A stretch of DNA of 64,000 nt, taken from assembly GCF_012726205.1 (NCBI RefSeq), contig NZ_JAASAE010000005.1, positions 186,001 through 250,000 on the forward strand, in the 5' to 3' direction. Made by a program: the position numbers and the translations under genes. The stretch comes from Rhodococcus sp. HNM0569 (GTDB lineage Bacteria > Actinomycetota > Actinomycetes > Mycobacteriales > Mycobacteriaceae). Shown here piece after piece: positions 18,157 to 28,280 of this stretch; the first letter of the stretch is position 1, and every line of letters starts with the position of its first letter. A model generated the notes under the pieces. The model ran no database searches. It saw only the letters and a program-made list of their open reading frames with translations, and was not told where the DNA came from.

Positions 18157-18705
18157 TCATCCACGTTGGCGACCAACCCAAGCCAGATGCCTGTTGGCGA
18201 CGAGCTTTCCTTGCCGCTGACGACCGCGCAGGATGCCGACGCGAGTGCGTCCTTCCACAAGTTGAACGCCGCTCGATGCGGGGTGAAGCAGCGCCTGATC
18301 TATGACGATCGGCCAACGCTTCCAAGTGCCGTGAACCTCCCAGGCGAGTCCCACGCCCAGGTGCTGGCCTTGGTTACGCACGGAGATCCAATGATCCGGA
18401 TCGTCCGCGACGACCTCAATAACATTCCGGTCCGATGGTCCAGTTTGCATTGTCATGAACGTGTCAACTGGCAGCGCTTCAACCTGCCAGCCGACCTGTG
18501 CGAGATCGACGTTCTCATAATCTCGGAGGAAGGAAGCATTGCCTGCGTGGTCGTAGATCCACTGCTCGATGACATCGGCCGGCCAACGCAGGTCGGCGAC
18601 CATGTCTTGTCGTTGGAACTCTGTGAGGCCGTAACCGCTCTCGCGGCATCGTTGCGCCAGGTCAGTGAAATCAACAAGGCGAATACCGATATCCTTCTCA
18701 ACCAT
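18157..18705 (-). CDS. Hypothetical protein downstream of the YobI-like NTPase
   Basis: I do not recognise this 182-residue protein. It looks soluble and is rich in Trp, Asp and Val. The first two thirds contain a VWDxx-type pattern of short strands and helices (LRWPADVIEQWIYDHAG, FLRDYENVDLAQVGWQVEALP, DDPDHWISVRNQGQHLGVGL). The last third is basic. It lies 74 bases after the NTPase gene on the same strand, so the two are probably one transcript. I infer a partner, effector or adaptor of the NTPase. No signal peptide or membrane segment is seen. Confidence 0.6.
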   Translation of the reverse strand: MVEKDIGIRLVDFTDLAQRCRESGYGLTEFQRQDMVADLRWPADVIEQWIYDHAGNASFLRDYENVDLAQVGWQVEALPVDTFMTMQTGPSDRNVIEVVADDPDHWISVRNQGQHLGVGLAWEVHGTWKRWPIVIDQALLHPASSGVQLVEGRTRVGILRGRQRQGKLVANRHLAWVGRQRG

Positions 18706-18779
18706 CTGGCATCATCGAGGTCTCTAGCCAAGCAAGCTACCCGGGTCTATCTAAGCTGCGGTCAAAATGCCTGTCATTG

Positions 18780-21700
18780 TCAGTGCCGCATGTTGACTCG
18801 GATTCCGCCGAGTAGTTTTGCTGGACCGAAGGAACTGACTCTGTTGCGACTCTGCAACGCTTTGAGCAGTTCCTCAGTTCCGTCGCGGTCCTTCAAGCGC
18901 GGACGATGGTGTCCGGTTCTGGTCAGAGGCTCATAGTCGTCGCCCAATCCGAGCAGGATTTCATCTAGTAGCCCGAGTTCTATGTCGGGGAGATGCGGCT
19001 CTAGCAGACCCAGAACGTGCTCGGCCGGCGCACCAGCCTCGGCAAGCTTGACTAGTAGTTCAACAGAGACGTTGTTGCCTTTGCTTGCCCACTGGCAAAA
19101 CGCGATCACGCTCTGCCGGGACAGACGATCAGTGACGAACTCTACGTCGTCGGCGATCGCGCGCTTCACAGTTGGTGTCAGACGTCCACTCCGCATCACT
19201 TGAGCTAGATCGTCGCTCGACAACTCCAACTCGCATACGTACGACGCCAGTTGCTTGGACGCTGCGAAGTACTCCTCGCGGAATGCGAACGGGCGGTCAC
19301 TCACGAGGGCGTACGTGTCGGCGGTATCAGGCACCAGGTCCTTCTCTAGCAGCGTTGGAAGGAGGGCGAGGCCGACATCGGACAAGTGTTCGGGGTCCAA
19401 GCCGTCGGCAAGGTCGAGCTGCCCGAGTAGGCGGACGGCTGCTGTCGACTCCAACGCACCGGAGTTGGCCAGTGCATATGCAAGCCCCAGCCTGGGCTCT
19501 TCTTCCACTTCCTCGGCCTTGGTGAGGTTGACCGTGCCGAGGTTCTCGATCAGTTCTTCGTTGACTCCGAACTTGCTGACGAACTGGCTCACGTTCCAGA
19601 CAGTCGGCGCGAACCGACCTGCCGACACCACTTGTCCCCATGCTCCGTCGTCGAGGTCCGTAAGGTCGGCAACTTCGCAGGAGTCCGCCGCACGTGCCGC
19701 GACGAGGCGCACGGCAAACTCGGCTGCATCTGCGACGTCACCGAGCACAGCAACGAATGCGTCTGGGCTCTCGACGGTCACCTCGTCGTCTTGGAGGATG
19801 TCAAGGTAGTCGTCCAGGTTCGCGAGCACATGCCTGTAGACCGAGTCATCGGCAGCGTTCATGACGTCAAGCGCTAGACCGGTGCTTTCGCCGAGAGCGA
19901 CCGACAGGTTCATCCGCGTGACCGGGTATAGGCCTGCGGCCACCGCCGCCTTGCGCTGTGTCTCTCCGAGCAAACTGAGATCGCTTATCTGCGCGCCGAG
20001 ACGACGCAGAAGAGCAATCAGGTCGGTCGCCTTCACCGCGTCCGTCTCGCCAACAAATGCCTGCATCTGGGCGTAGTGCTCCGACACGAACTCCGCGACC
20101 TGGTCAGAAGCTTCGTAGTCTGTGTCCGTCGCGGCGCTCGTGATAGCCGCATCAAAGAGGGCCACGACTACTTCGAGTTCTAGCGGTGCCTTCTCGACCA
20201 GATGAATGAAAACACCGTCCCAGCGCGGAGCCAATCGACTGATGAGCCCATCGCGATATTCGCCGTCTATCAGATAGGCGTCGAGGAAAGAGGAGTCATC
20301 CCCCGAACGCACGGCGAGCTTATCGATGGCCTTGTCGAGGTGTTCGGGACGTGCAGGCAAGTAGTAGTCAAAAACTTCGACGTTGAAGACACTTTCGCCG
20401 TCGAGGAAGCGGGAACCCATCTCCTTCTCAACTGCTTCGATCGAGCTAGCCTCATCGAAGTGAAAGTGGGGAGCTGCGCGATCGGCTTGGACGCAGTGAA
20501 GGATGAAGTTCATCGCACTCACGCTGATCGCGATGTCATGGTAGTCCGAGCAGTACAGAGTGAAGTTCTCGTCGATGTAGCCCTTAGCCAGCAGATCGCG
20601 TCCCAAAGGAGATACGAGTTCGCTGATGATGGAGTCCAAATTGCGTTCGTCGCCATCCTCGGTTGGCATGACGAGGTCCGTCCTGGCCATTAGCTCCGCG
20701 ATAGTGGCCTTCATGACGAAGTCTTTAGTCTCCAGTGCAACCCGGGAATCGCGCTGAAGGCGAGCAACATCAGCGTCCACGGCGTCGTCCAGCCCATCCG
20801 TTCGATTCCCTACCAACGCGATCAACTCGTCGAACGACAGCTTCAAGCCGCCCTGCCCAGGTCGGAGGAGTTGCACGTCATCGCGGTTCTCGTACAACGA
20901 CCTCCAGAAGTCACCCGATGTCAGGCCCGTCAGCTCGTAGTCGCCTGACTGGTGTCGAAGGACCGACTTGCCGCCGAGACCTGTCGCCCGGGAGACGATC
21001 GGCAGTACCTCTTGCAGCCGCTCACCGGCTGCCTGAGCATGCTTGTCCCAGAGGGCTTTCGTCCTCACCCGGTTCTGCGCCGTCTTGCTGCGCACTGCCT
21101 GATGCCGAGTTTGATACTCGACCATCTTGTGGAAGGCCCGGTGCGCCTCGTCGATCTTACTTGTGCCGAGCCGGATGGCCTCGAAGTCTTCTAGGTGGAG
21201 ATTCTTGTAAACCATCATCGCGAAAAGACGATCCGCGGTCAGCCCCTTAAGCCCATTCTCGCCGAGCACAGATGCGCGATAGATCTCGTACTCGTTTCGG
21301 ATGTTGCGGATTACGCGCATGTCGGTCAGATGGGCGCCGACAAGATTCACCAATGCGGTGGACGGCTGGTGGTCCACTTCGGCGAACTCGGCCGCGAGCA
21401 GGTCCCGTGCCGAACGATGGGTGAGGAACGGAACCATCGGCACTACCAAGTCGAAAAACTTCGTCCTGTTCGCAGAAGGCGCAGACTCCAACGCCGACGC
21501 ATGAAGGGCCGAAGTCTTGGCATCCTCACCGTCAGATTCCGCGTCTACTTGCAGTTCCTCGAAGATGCTGTCCCGGACCGCGTAGACGAACTGAATCGGC
21601 CGTGACTTAATCTGCTCGGAGTTGTTCAAGACGGTGTTCAGCTCACGCAGGGTCTCGAAGATGTGCGGGTCCTTGAACCGGTCTAAATCCTCAAATATCG

Positions 21701-22454
21701 CGACCTTGGTCTTAGTCCGCTGAAAGAAGTAGACAATCTCGTCCAGGTATTCGTCGAAGTACGAATTTTCTTTTGCGCTCAGCTTGACCGCTGCTCCGCC
21801 GGCGGAGACGCTCTCAACTCGTATCCGGCTCTGAAGGACACGGAGGCCCAAGAACCACACCCCGCCCACGAACACGCCAAGGGCGCCGACAGCGGCCCAA
21901 GCCACCCACGCATGACCTTCGACCACGCTCTCAGGTGCCACGTCCTCGATGCGATTGACCAGTCCAAGAAGAACGGCAACTACGAAGAATCCGACTGCTA
22001 CGACACCGCCCCACATCAAGGCTGGCCAAGGTTTGAACGAGTCGATGCGAAAGTACCTCGACCCCGGCATGTCCGAAGGCGGCTTCCGATAGAGGAGCTG
22101 CTTGACGATCTCCTTCTGTATCAGGTTCGTCAAGGGCGCAAGCGATCCGTCTTGCTGGATGCGTGCCCGCTTCGTGTCATCGATCCCCAGGCTCGACAAC
22201 GACAAGTTGACCCACCTGATCGTGCGTTCGTCTAGACCCTCCTGGACACCAAGGATGACGCTGCTCTTGCCACTGCCGTAGTGACCCGCAAGAGCGATGT
22301 TCTTCGCGGCCGTTGCAGACTTGTCGGTCAGGACGTCGAGGAGGACCGAAGCGTTGCGCCCATGGAGGTCCTCTTCGTACGCGGGTCCCAGACTCCGAAG
22401 AACGGGCACGGCAGAACTCGGTGCTGGCTGCCGTGCCGGTCGATCAGATGACAT
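18780..22454 (-). CDS. YobI/KAP-like P-loop NTPase with two membrane segments
   Basis: This 1224-residue protein has a Walker A motif GHYGSGKS at 57-64. Two hydrophobic segments follow at about 143-168 and 182-206, then a KAP-type Walker B, VAIFEDLDRF, near 252-260. About 950 residues of helical, Leu/Asp-rich sequence complete it. From memory, Bacillus YobI has the same order and nearly the same length. KAP-type NTPases with membrane inserts are recurrent in phage-defence islands. I chose the ATG at 22454 because sequence upstream is arginine-rich and unlike protein; ATG 22484 is the alternative. Composition is visibly less GC-rich than the flanks, which suggests separate acquisition. Confidence 0.82.
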   Translation of the reverse strand: MSSDRPARQPAPSSAVPVLRSLGPAYEEDLHGRNASVLLDVLTDKSATAAKNIALAGHYGSGKSSVILGVQEGLDERTIRWVNLSLSSLGIDDTKRARIQQDGSLAPLTNLIQKEIVKQLLYRKPPSDMPGSRYFRIDSFKPWPALMWGGVVAVGFFVVAVLLGLVNRIEDVAPESVVEGHAWVAWAAVGALGVFVGGVWFLGLRVLQSRIRVESVSAGGAAVKLSAKENSYFDEYLDEIVYFFQRTKTKVAIFEDLDRFKDPHIFETLRELNTVLNNSEQIKSRPIQFVYAVRDSIFEELQVDAESDGEDAKTSALHASALESAPSANRTKFFDLVVPMVPFLTHRSARDLLAAEFAEVDHQPSTALVNLVGAHLTDMRVIRNIRNEYEIYRASVLGENGLKGLTADRLFAMMVYKNLHLEDFEAIRLGTSKIDEAHRAFHKMVEYQTRHQAVRSKTAQNRVRTKALWDKHAQAAGERLQEVLPIVSRATGLGGKSVLRHQSGDYELTGLTSGDFWRSLYENRDDVQLLRPGQGGLKLSFDELIALVGNRTDGLDDAVDADVARLQRDSRVALETKDFVMKATIAELMARTDLVMPTEDGDERNLDSIISELVSPLGRDLLAKGYIDENFTLYCSDYHDIAISVSAMNFILHCVQADRAAPHFHFDEASSIEAVEKEMGSRFLDGESVFNVEVFDYYLPARPEHLDKAIDKLAVRSGDDSSFLDAYLIDGEYRDGLISRLAPRWDGVFIHLVEKAPLELEVVVALFDAAITSAATDTDYEASDQVAEFVSEHYAQMQAFVGETDAVKATDLIALLRRLGAQISDLSLLGETQRKAAVAAGLYPVTRMNLSVALGESTGLALDVMNAADDSVYRHVLANLDDYLDILQDDEVTVESPDAFVAVLGDVADAAEFAVRLVAARAADSCEVADLTDLDDGAWGQVVSAGRFAPTVWNVSQFVSKFGVNEELIENLGTVNLTKAEEVEEEPRLGLAYALANSGALESTAAVRLLGQLDLADGLDPEHLSDVGLALLPTLLEKDLVPDTADTYALVSDRPFAFREEYFAASKQLASYVCELELSSDDLAQVMRSGRLTPTVKRAIADDVEFVTDRLSRQSVIAFCQWASKGNNVSVELLVKLAEAGAPAEHVLGLLEPHLPDIELGLLDEILLGLGDDYEPLTRTGHHRPRLKDRDGTEELLKALQSRNRVSSFGPAKLLGGIRVNMRH

Positions 22455-22540
22455 AGGTGAAATTCTATGGCAGGTGCCCGACATGACTGCGGTTCTCGAG
22501 CACCTGAGCAACGCGGCGTCGAGTCCTCGGGTTCGCCTGG

Positions 22541-22897
22541 CTAGACAGTCGAGCCTGAACTCAGCGCGGCGGCGCGTCGCTGCCGTCGACGTGCACCGGC
22601 CTCGCGGAGGCGGGCTCGGGTGAGCCAAGCGACGCTGGCAGGCCCGAGCCAGAGCATCTTGAACCCGTTCCAGATAGTCAGCAGGACGAGCAGGTGCAGC
22701 CAGCCTGGCGCACCCTGATCGATGAGGCCGGCGAGCCAGACGGCGGCGGCGAAGTACGGGACGGCCAGCAGCATCACTGCCGGTCCCAACTTCATGCCGC
22801 GTCTGGCCCGTATCGCGTCAGCGAGGATGTTGGTGGGCATGTAGCGGCGCAGGAAGTTCCGGACTCGGATGCTGACCACTATCAGGAGGCGGAACAT
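22541..22897 (-). CDS. Small membrane protein typical of actinobacterial conjugative elements
   Basis: This 118-residue protein starts MFRLLIVVSIRVRNFLRRYMP, followed by a basic loop, two hydrophobic segments (about 38-60 and 66-86) and an arginine-rich tail. A strong ribosome site (gaggag) precedes the ATG. From memory, near relatives sit beside traA in many actinobacterial integrative elements and are sometimes mislabelled sulfate permease. The role is unknown; membrane anchoring or exclusion is a guess. Confidence 0.7.
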   Translation of the reverse strand: MFRLLIVVSIRVRNFLRRYMPTNILADAIRARRGMKLGPAVMLLAVPYFAAAVWLAGLIDQGAPGWLHLLVLLTIWNGFKMLWLGPASVAWLTRARLREAGARRRQRRAAALSSGSTV

Positions 22898-23043
22898 GTT
22901 CGGCTCCTCTCAATCGCACGTTTGATCTGAGGAGGCAGTGCGTTGAGAAGGGCCCGAAGTCGGGCCGACCGCGTTCGGCCGAGTGGTGAGGAGAAACCTG
23001 CCTCGCCTCTACGATACGCCTGAGCTCTGACATCTTGAAGGGC

Positions 23044-25008
23044 TCACAGGCGCGGGCCGATGGAGTCATGTCCGATCGGACGCCGTACCGGTTCAGCCTG
23101 CTGGGCCTTGGTGATGGTCCGTGCGCGGATGAGAGCGGCATCGGCGCGGGCATGGTCGATCCTCTGCGCCGCGCTCTCTGGTGCGGGGCCCAGAGGTCGG
23201 CTGCTGGTGATCTGATAGCGGTCGCGGTAGGCCGCCACCACTCTGGCATTGCGCCGCCACGCCTTCGCTACCTTCTCGACCTCGGGTTCGGGGCCGAGCG
23301 CAGCAGTCCAGGGCTCTTGGTCGGTGAGGGCGCTATCCAGGACGTTGGTGGTGCGGTGCTCGATGAGCTGGCGACGTTCATCGAGAGCGTGGCGCATGTC
23401 GCCGGTCATAGGCCCGTCGGCGGACGGGATGAGTCCTGCGATCAGTCGTGGTGCCTTGCGGGTGCGGCCGGACTTGGAGGGGCGTGCGGTGGCGCGGGCG
23501 ACGCGGTGGTGAAGGACGGAGGTGATGTCGTCGGCGTCATCGAATGCTCGCGCGGCGACCAGGCGCGGGAACAAGGTGTCGAGGTCGTGGTGGTTGGCCT
23601 CGGCGCGGCGGAGTTCGGCGGTGAGCGCTCCGAACGCGTCGGACTCGATCGCGGTGTCGGATTGCTCAGAGGTGAGTCCGGAGGATCGGATGAGGGTGGC
23701 CCAGCGGTCGTGCTGGGCTGCGGCGGCGATGGTCTCGTACTCGGCGGCGAGTTGGGCGATCGAGCCCCAGTGCTCCTGTTCGGCGGTGATGGTCTCGTGT
23801 GCGGACAGCTCCGCACCGACGTGCTGGAGCACCCCGAACAGGGCGGACCGGCCGGTGGCGTCGGGGTTGTCGCCAGGATGCGGGCGGGCGTGGTCGTCGG
23901 CCCGGTCGAGGATCACATAGGCGCGGTTGGCGTGCTTGCCGCGGGTCATCGCGACGTAGAAGTTCTCCCGCGTGCTCGTCGGCTCGACCAGGACGTGGGA
24001 GGTGTCGACGGTGACGCCTTGCGCCCTGTGGGCGGTGATCGCATAGCCCAGATCAACATGGTTGGTCACGTAGGCGGCGGGAAGGACGATGGCGCCGCCG
24101 AACCGGCGGCCGGTCTTTCGGATGGTGACTGAGCCGTCGTCGCGGACGCCGGTGATGGTCCAGGTGTCGCCGTTGCGGACCCAGTCCTTGCCGTTGCGCA
24201 GGCGGCGGTCGTTTCGGCGGGTGATGATCGTGTCCCCGACCCCAGCAGTGGTGCCGTCGTTCAGTTCGACCTCCCGGCCTGGTGTCAGGGTGCCGTCGAG
24301 GATCAGGTCCGCACGGGCGCGGGTGTTGAGGGCTGTCACGTCGTCGCGGGTCTCGGCGACCAGCACTGACACCAGCCCTCGCTCCCGGTCCGCGCGCCAC
24401 GCGGCGTATGCGGCATCGGTCATCGCATCCCCGTCCCCCTCGCGGATGCGGTCGTGGTCGAGGTAGGTGTCGATCACTTCGGCGCGTCCGTGGCGCAGGG
24501 CGAGGGATGCGGTCTTCTCCCAGGCGTTGGTGAAGCGGTGGACGTCGACCAGCTCTGGGGCATCGTGCCGGTCGCCCACGAGCAGGTTGAACGCGCCGCC
24601 GGCGTCCACGGATTGGAGCTGGGCGAAGTCACCGACCAGCAGCACCTTCGCCCCAGCGCGTTCGGCGAGGTAGGTGATGCGGTCCAGGGACAGGGTGCCA
24701 GCCAGGGATGCCTCGTCGATGATGAGGAGCTGCCCGGCCTTGAAAGTCGTGCCATGGACGAGGTGGTTCTGCCACCACTTCGCGGTGTTCTCTGTAGCGA
24801 TGCCGAGGTCGTCGGCGAGGACCTGCGCGGCCACCGCTGAGGGTGCGAGCCCGACGACGGACCCGGCGCCGTGCTCGGTCTCCCATGCGCGGCGAAGCGC
24901 TGACATCGCCGTGGTCTTCCCCGCGCCCGCCGGACCCACGAGCACATCGAGTATCCGGCCGGAGACCGCGATCTTCATCAGCGCGTCAGCTTGGTCCTCC
25001 CCGAGCAT
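23044..25008 (-). pseudogene. traA: TraA-type conjugative relaxase/helicase, C-terminal helicase part after a frameshift
   Basis: This frame holds the RecD-like helicase half of a MobF relaxase: Walker A LVGPAGAGKTT, Walker B LLIIDEASLAG, VLLVGDFAQLQSVDAGG, the domain-2B segment LGYAITAHRAQGVTVD and YVAMTRGKHANRAYV. It continues the relaxase open frame at 24978-26594 in a different phase. The join near 25010-25020 needs one missing base. An internal ATG at 25008 overlaps the upstream stop by 31 bases, so re-initiation could still give a separate 654-residue helicase. I call it a broken gene but cannot exclude two working subunits or a sequencing error. Confidence 0.75.
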
Positions 25009-26594
25009 CCTGTCCTCGGCATCGGGTGGGCAGTGATTCTCTCGACGGTCGCCACGGGCACGGTGGGGGCGGTCAGCGTGCGGGAGCGGTCGAGCAGCCG
25101 GTCTTCGGCGGCCAGCAGCAGTTCCGAGGAGAACACGGTCGAGTGCTTCGGGCGGAACACGCTCGTGCCATCCACCCGCCGGAACGTGACCGGCGACGTG
25201 GCGAAGTCGGGCGGCGTCAACCGCAGCGACACGGACTCGGCGGCGTCGGCGATCATTCCCTCGACGGCCTCGCGGTCTTGCATGGTGGCGAAGCGCCAGC
25301 CCATCGTCTGCCGGGACGCTTCGGCCATCAGATTCCACCGCCGCCACGTGGAGCGCTTCTCACCCACCACCTCGACCACGCTCTGCCCGAGTTCAGCGAC
25401 AGCCTCCAGCGGCACGTCATCGGCCCGCAGTAACAACGCCCTATCGTTGTTAGTGACGGCGCGCGCCCAGCCGGTTGCGTCCTGCCCGAGCACCCCGATG
25501 GCGCGAGTACGCCACTGATGGGTCAGGTCGGCCAGCGAATGGACCTCCTTCTCCGGCCGAGTGCTGAGAGTGGCTTGGGCGCGCAGCTTCATGATCGTCG
25601 CCGGGGACGGCCGCCGGCCATGCTTGCTCGCAAAGTCGGCGATGAGGCGGTCGGTCTCGGTGTCGATGTGCCGGGCACGAGTGGAGAACTCGGCCACCAG
25701 CTCCTCCGGCACGCTGCTGATCGCCCAGGCGGGGTTGCGGTCTCGTCCCATGTCGCGGGCCTCCCATTCGACGCCGAAGGTGCGGGTCATGTGGTCGGCG
25801 AACACCGCCTCGTGCAACTCCGAGAGCGCGACAACGGCGGCGTGCATCGGCCGCCCATCCAGCGACCTCCACTTGCCGTCGAGGACGGTCTGGACCTTGT
25901 TGGAGATGACAACGTGGGTATGCAAGTGGGGGTCGCCCGCGCGGGAGTCGAAGTGATCGAACGCCGTCGCCACCAGCCCAGTGACATCGACCTGTGCAAC
26001 CGCACCGTCGCCGGCGGTCGCGCCCGTTCGGGTGGTTGCAACCTCGCGCTCCATGAACGCAACCACTTCCGCAACCGCCGCATGATGCGCCTCACCAATG
26101 AGCGCCTGTGTGCCGGCATCGGCGACCGCCCACAACGCCGATGCGGACTTCGGGACACTGAACGTGAAGTCGAACCCCGCCACCGCCCGCCGCATCCCAC
26201 GCTCGGTCTCCTCAGCCTCAATCTGCGCCACCGCCTCGCCCTTGGCCCCCGGACTCATGTCGGGGTCGAGGCCGGCGATCCGTGCCTCGATCCGCTCCGT
26301 CACCGACTTGTAGGCGGGGAACGCATGACCGAGCGGGTCACCGGTGACCGGGTCGCGGCCCATGCCCATCAGGAGCTGGAGCTGGGCCTCCGAAACTTGG
26401 TCACCAACGGCGAGCTGGCCCTTGCCGAGCGCGGCGACACCAGAGCCGAGCCATTGGCCCGGTGGTGTTCCCGCCTCCAAGTAGTACCTCGTCAAAGGCG
26501 TGGACAGCGACCGATCGCCATCGCCGGCCGCAACGGTGCGCAGCAGGTACTTGTAGCCGTCCCCTGCCGACATCACGCGCATCGAAACCGTCAC
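24978..26594 (-). pseudogene. traA: TraA-type MobF relaxase, N-terminal relaxase part
   Basis: The relaxase (TrwC/TraI-like) domain nicks oriT and leads the strand into the recipient. Seen here: VMSAGDGYKYLLRTVAAGDG at the start, the FDFTFSVPKSASALWA motif, and the histidine triad HFDSRAGDPHLHTHVVISNK that binds the metal. The frame ends at 24978 after VERITAHPMPR, with a short wrong tail. In intact relatives the helicase part follows directly. I chose GTG 26594 because MTVSMRVMSAGDGYKYLL is the usual start; GTG 26603 is possible. All domain motifs of the relaxase itself are intact. Confidence 0.8.
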
Positions 26595-26906
26595 CGCGTT
26601 CACCGCCCTTCGGCGGTCAGGTGAGCAGGCCTCGACCGCGCGAAGCGCCGTCAACCTTGGTTGACAAACCTCGACCTGCAAGAGGCGTGGCACCTCTGGG
26701 GGTGGCGCAGATCGAAGGTGGCCGGCGAGTCATCGCGGGGCGGTCTCTTGGCCCGACTCGCGGTGTAGCCGGACTGCTGAGATTCGGTCGACTGCATATC
26801 AGGTGCGACTGAGCCGTCATCGTCGTGCACCTGGCAGGTGTTCTACCCGGCGAAGGGCCCCGTTGCGGGGTCTGACGCCGGGTTCCACTGAACTGACGGA
26901 GTTCTC
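26595..26906. promoter_or_regulatory. Divergent intergenic region rich in inverted repeats, oriT candidate
   Basis: There is no gene here. Four inverted repeats are visible: GTCAACC-TT-GGTTGAC at 26650-26665, AGAGG...CCTCT at 26681-26697, CACCTG-G-CAGGTG at 26828-26840, and a nested double stem at 26845-26883. The last has outer arms ACCCGGCG/CGCCGGGT and inner arms CCCCG/CGGGG. A relaxase gene pointing away from such a region is the usual setting of an origin of transfer and of the relaxase promoter. The nick site cannot be placed by eye. Confidence 0.4.
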
Positions 26907-27563
26907 ATGCCTCACACCGCTACGCCATCCCGCCGGTTGAAGATCGGTTCACTGTTCAGCGGGTACGGCGGTCTCGACCTCGCCGTCGAGCTCCACTTTG
27001 ATGCTGAGCCGGTCTGGTTGTCCGAGTTCACCGCTCCCGTCGCCCGCGTGTTCACCCAGCACTGGCCGGCCCTGCCGAACCTCGGCGATATCTCCACCGT
27101 CAGCTGCGGGGAGGTCGTGCCGGTGGACATCCTCGCGGGGGCTTTCCGTGTGCGGACGTGTCGACGGTCGGGTAAGCAGGCCGTGCTCGCACCGGGCACG
27201 CGTTCGGGGTTGTGGTCGTTCATGGCTCAGGCGATCGGGGCACTGCAACCCCGATACGTGGTGATCGCGAACGTGCGCGGATTGCTCTCCGCCCGCGCTG
27301 TCCGTCCCGAGACGCAAGGAGCAACCCTGATGAACGCAACGCCCAGTCCGGAGCCGATGCACCCGCGACCCTTGCAATCTGGAACCCGACCGATGGGGTC
27401 TGGGAGACCAGCCAGCTCGACTCCTTCGGGCACTCGGCGCGATACTCGGCGATCCGTCCGACCTTGGGCTCCACGCGCGATGGATCGGCCTACCGGCTTC
27501 CGCATCGGCGCTCCCCACTACCGCATCCGCATCTTCATCCTGGGTGCGCGTCGCGCGTGGTGA
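26907..27563 (+). pseudogene. Decayed DNA cytosine-5 methyltransferase, apparently fused to remnants of a neighbour
   Basis: The start KIGSLFSGYGGLDLAV and the PNLGDI segment are typical of a C5 methyltransferase. The catalytic Pro-Cys loop (FPCADVSTVG) is only read in the +2 frame from 27140, flanked by compensating indels in G-runs. After NVRGLLSARAV the frame carries MNATPSPEPMHP from 27330. The conserved IWNPTDGVWETSQLD block (from 27377) is in the +2 frame, and ARWIGLPASA (from 27475) needs a third frame. The methyltransferase ending IGAPHYRIRIFILG (from 27504) is back in frame 1. At least four frame changes in 400 bases make function very unlikely. Intact relatives would protect element DNA from restriction. 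Confidence 0.75.
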
Positions 27564-27629
27564 GTTACGTCGCCGCTCGTCAACGACCGCGTTGGCATCG
27601 CGGGTGCGATGCCGGTGATCGATCCTGCC

Positions 27630-28280
27630 TCAGATGTTGATGAGCGTGATGCTGAGGACGACGATCCAGATGATCCATCCGAGCCACCCGATGAGGCCGA
27701 TCAGTCCAATCCGGCTGTTTCCTTGGGTGTTGTAGGGACTAGCTGAGGAGCTTACGAACAGCAGGGCGGCGCTTCCATATCCGAGCGCTGTCTGCCATGC
27801 CGGGATGAGATCGATGCCTGCTGTGGTGAATCCCAGCAGCGCGGTGGCCAGGAACACTTGGTTGAAACCGAAGAGCACATTACTCATCGTCCAGAGACCA
27901 GCCACCGTGGCAGGAGCGCGGGTAGCCGCTTCTGCGATGGCGAATCGCAACGCTTCGACGGCCGCGAATGTTGCGTTCTGTAGGAGTACGCCGCCCATGC
28001 CGACCAGCGCCCATGCGTTCGGCCCGGAGTCGGCGTTCCACGTTTCTGTGAGCATGCCCGCGGCGAAACCTGTGAGGAAGAGCCATGATGCTGGAGCGAG
28101 CACCGATGGCGCGCGAAGTGCGATCCTGGCAGCCGCGAAGTCGGCCACCGTATCGTCGAGGTTCTTTGTCGATGACGAGCCCGGTATGGGCAATCGGCCG
28201 CGTATGTAAATGACGTTGACGACAACCGCGACAATTACGAAGCCGAGGCCACCTGCGCCAGCCAAAGCGCTGAAGGTCAT
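27630..28280 (-). CDS. Integral membrane protein, TetR-controlled
   Basis: This 216-residue protein has about six hydrophobic segments: near 5-27, 60-78, 88-112, 118-145, 152-172 and 188-214. An inner stretch, STKNLDDTVADFAAARIAL, is charged. The last segment, GLIGLIGWLGWIIWIVVLS, is glycine and tryptophan rich. The start overlaps the TetR stop by four bases, so the two are co-expressed. I do not recognise the family; the fold recalls DUF4386-type membrane proteins. A transport or stress role is only suggested by TetR linkage. Confidence 0.7.
   Translation of the reverse strand: MTFSALAGAGGLGFVIVAVVVNVIYIRGRLPIPGSSSTKNLDDTVADFAAARIALRAPSVLAPASWLFLTGFAAGMLTETWNADSGPNAWALVGMGGVLLQNATFAAVEALRFAIAEAATRAPATVAGLWTMSNVLFGFNQVFLATALLGFTTAGIDLIPAWQTALGYGSAALLFVSSSASPYNTQGNSRIGLIGLIGWLGWIIWIVVLSITLINI

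Noticed and set aside
18052-18936. A 294-residue plus-strand open frame
   Set aside because: It overlaps the minus-strand 182-residue gene and the NTPase end, has no ribosome site and no recognisable motif. The minus-strand reading fits the operon.
24978-25020. Programmed -1 frameshifting in the relaxase gene
   Set aside because: The shift needed is of the right sense, but no X-XXY-YYZ slippery heptamer or following stem-loop is visible at the junction.
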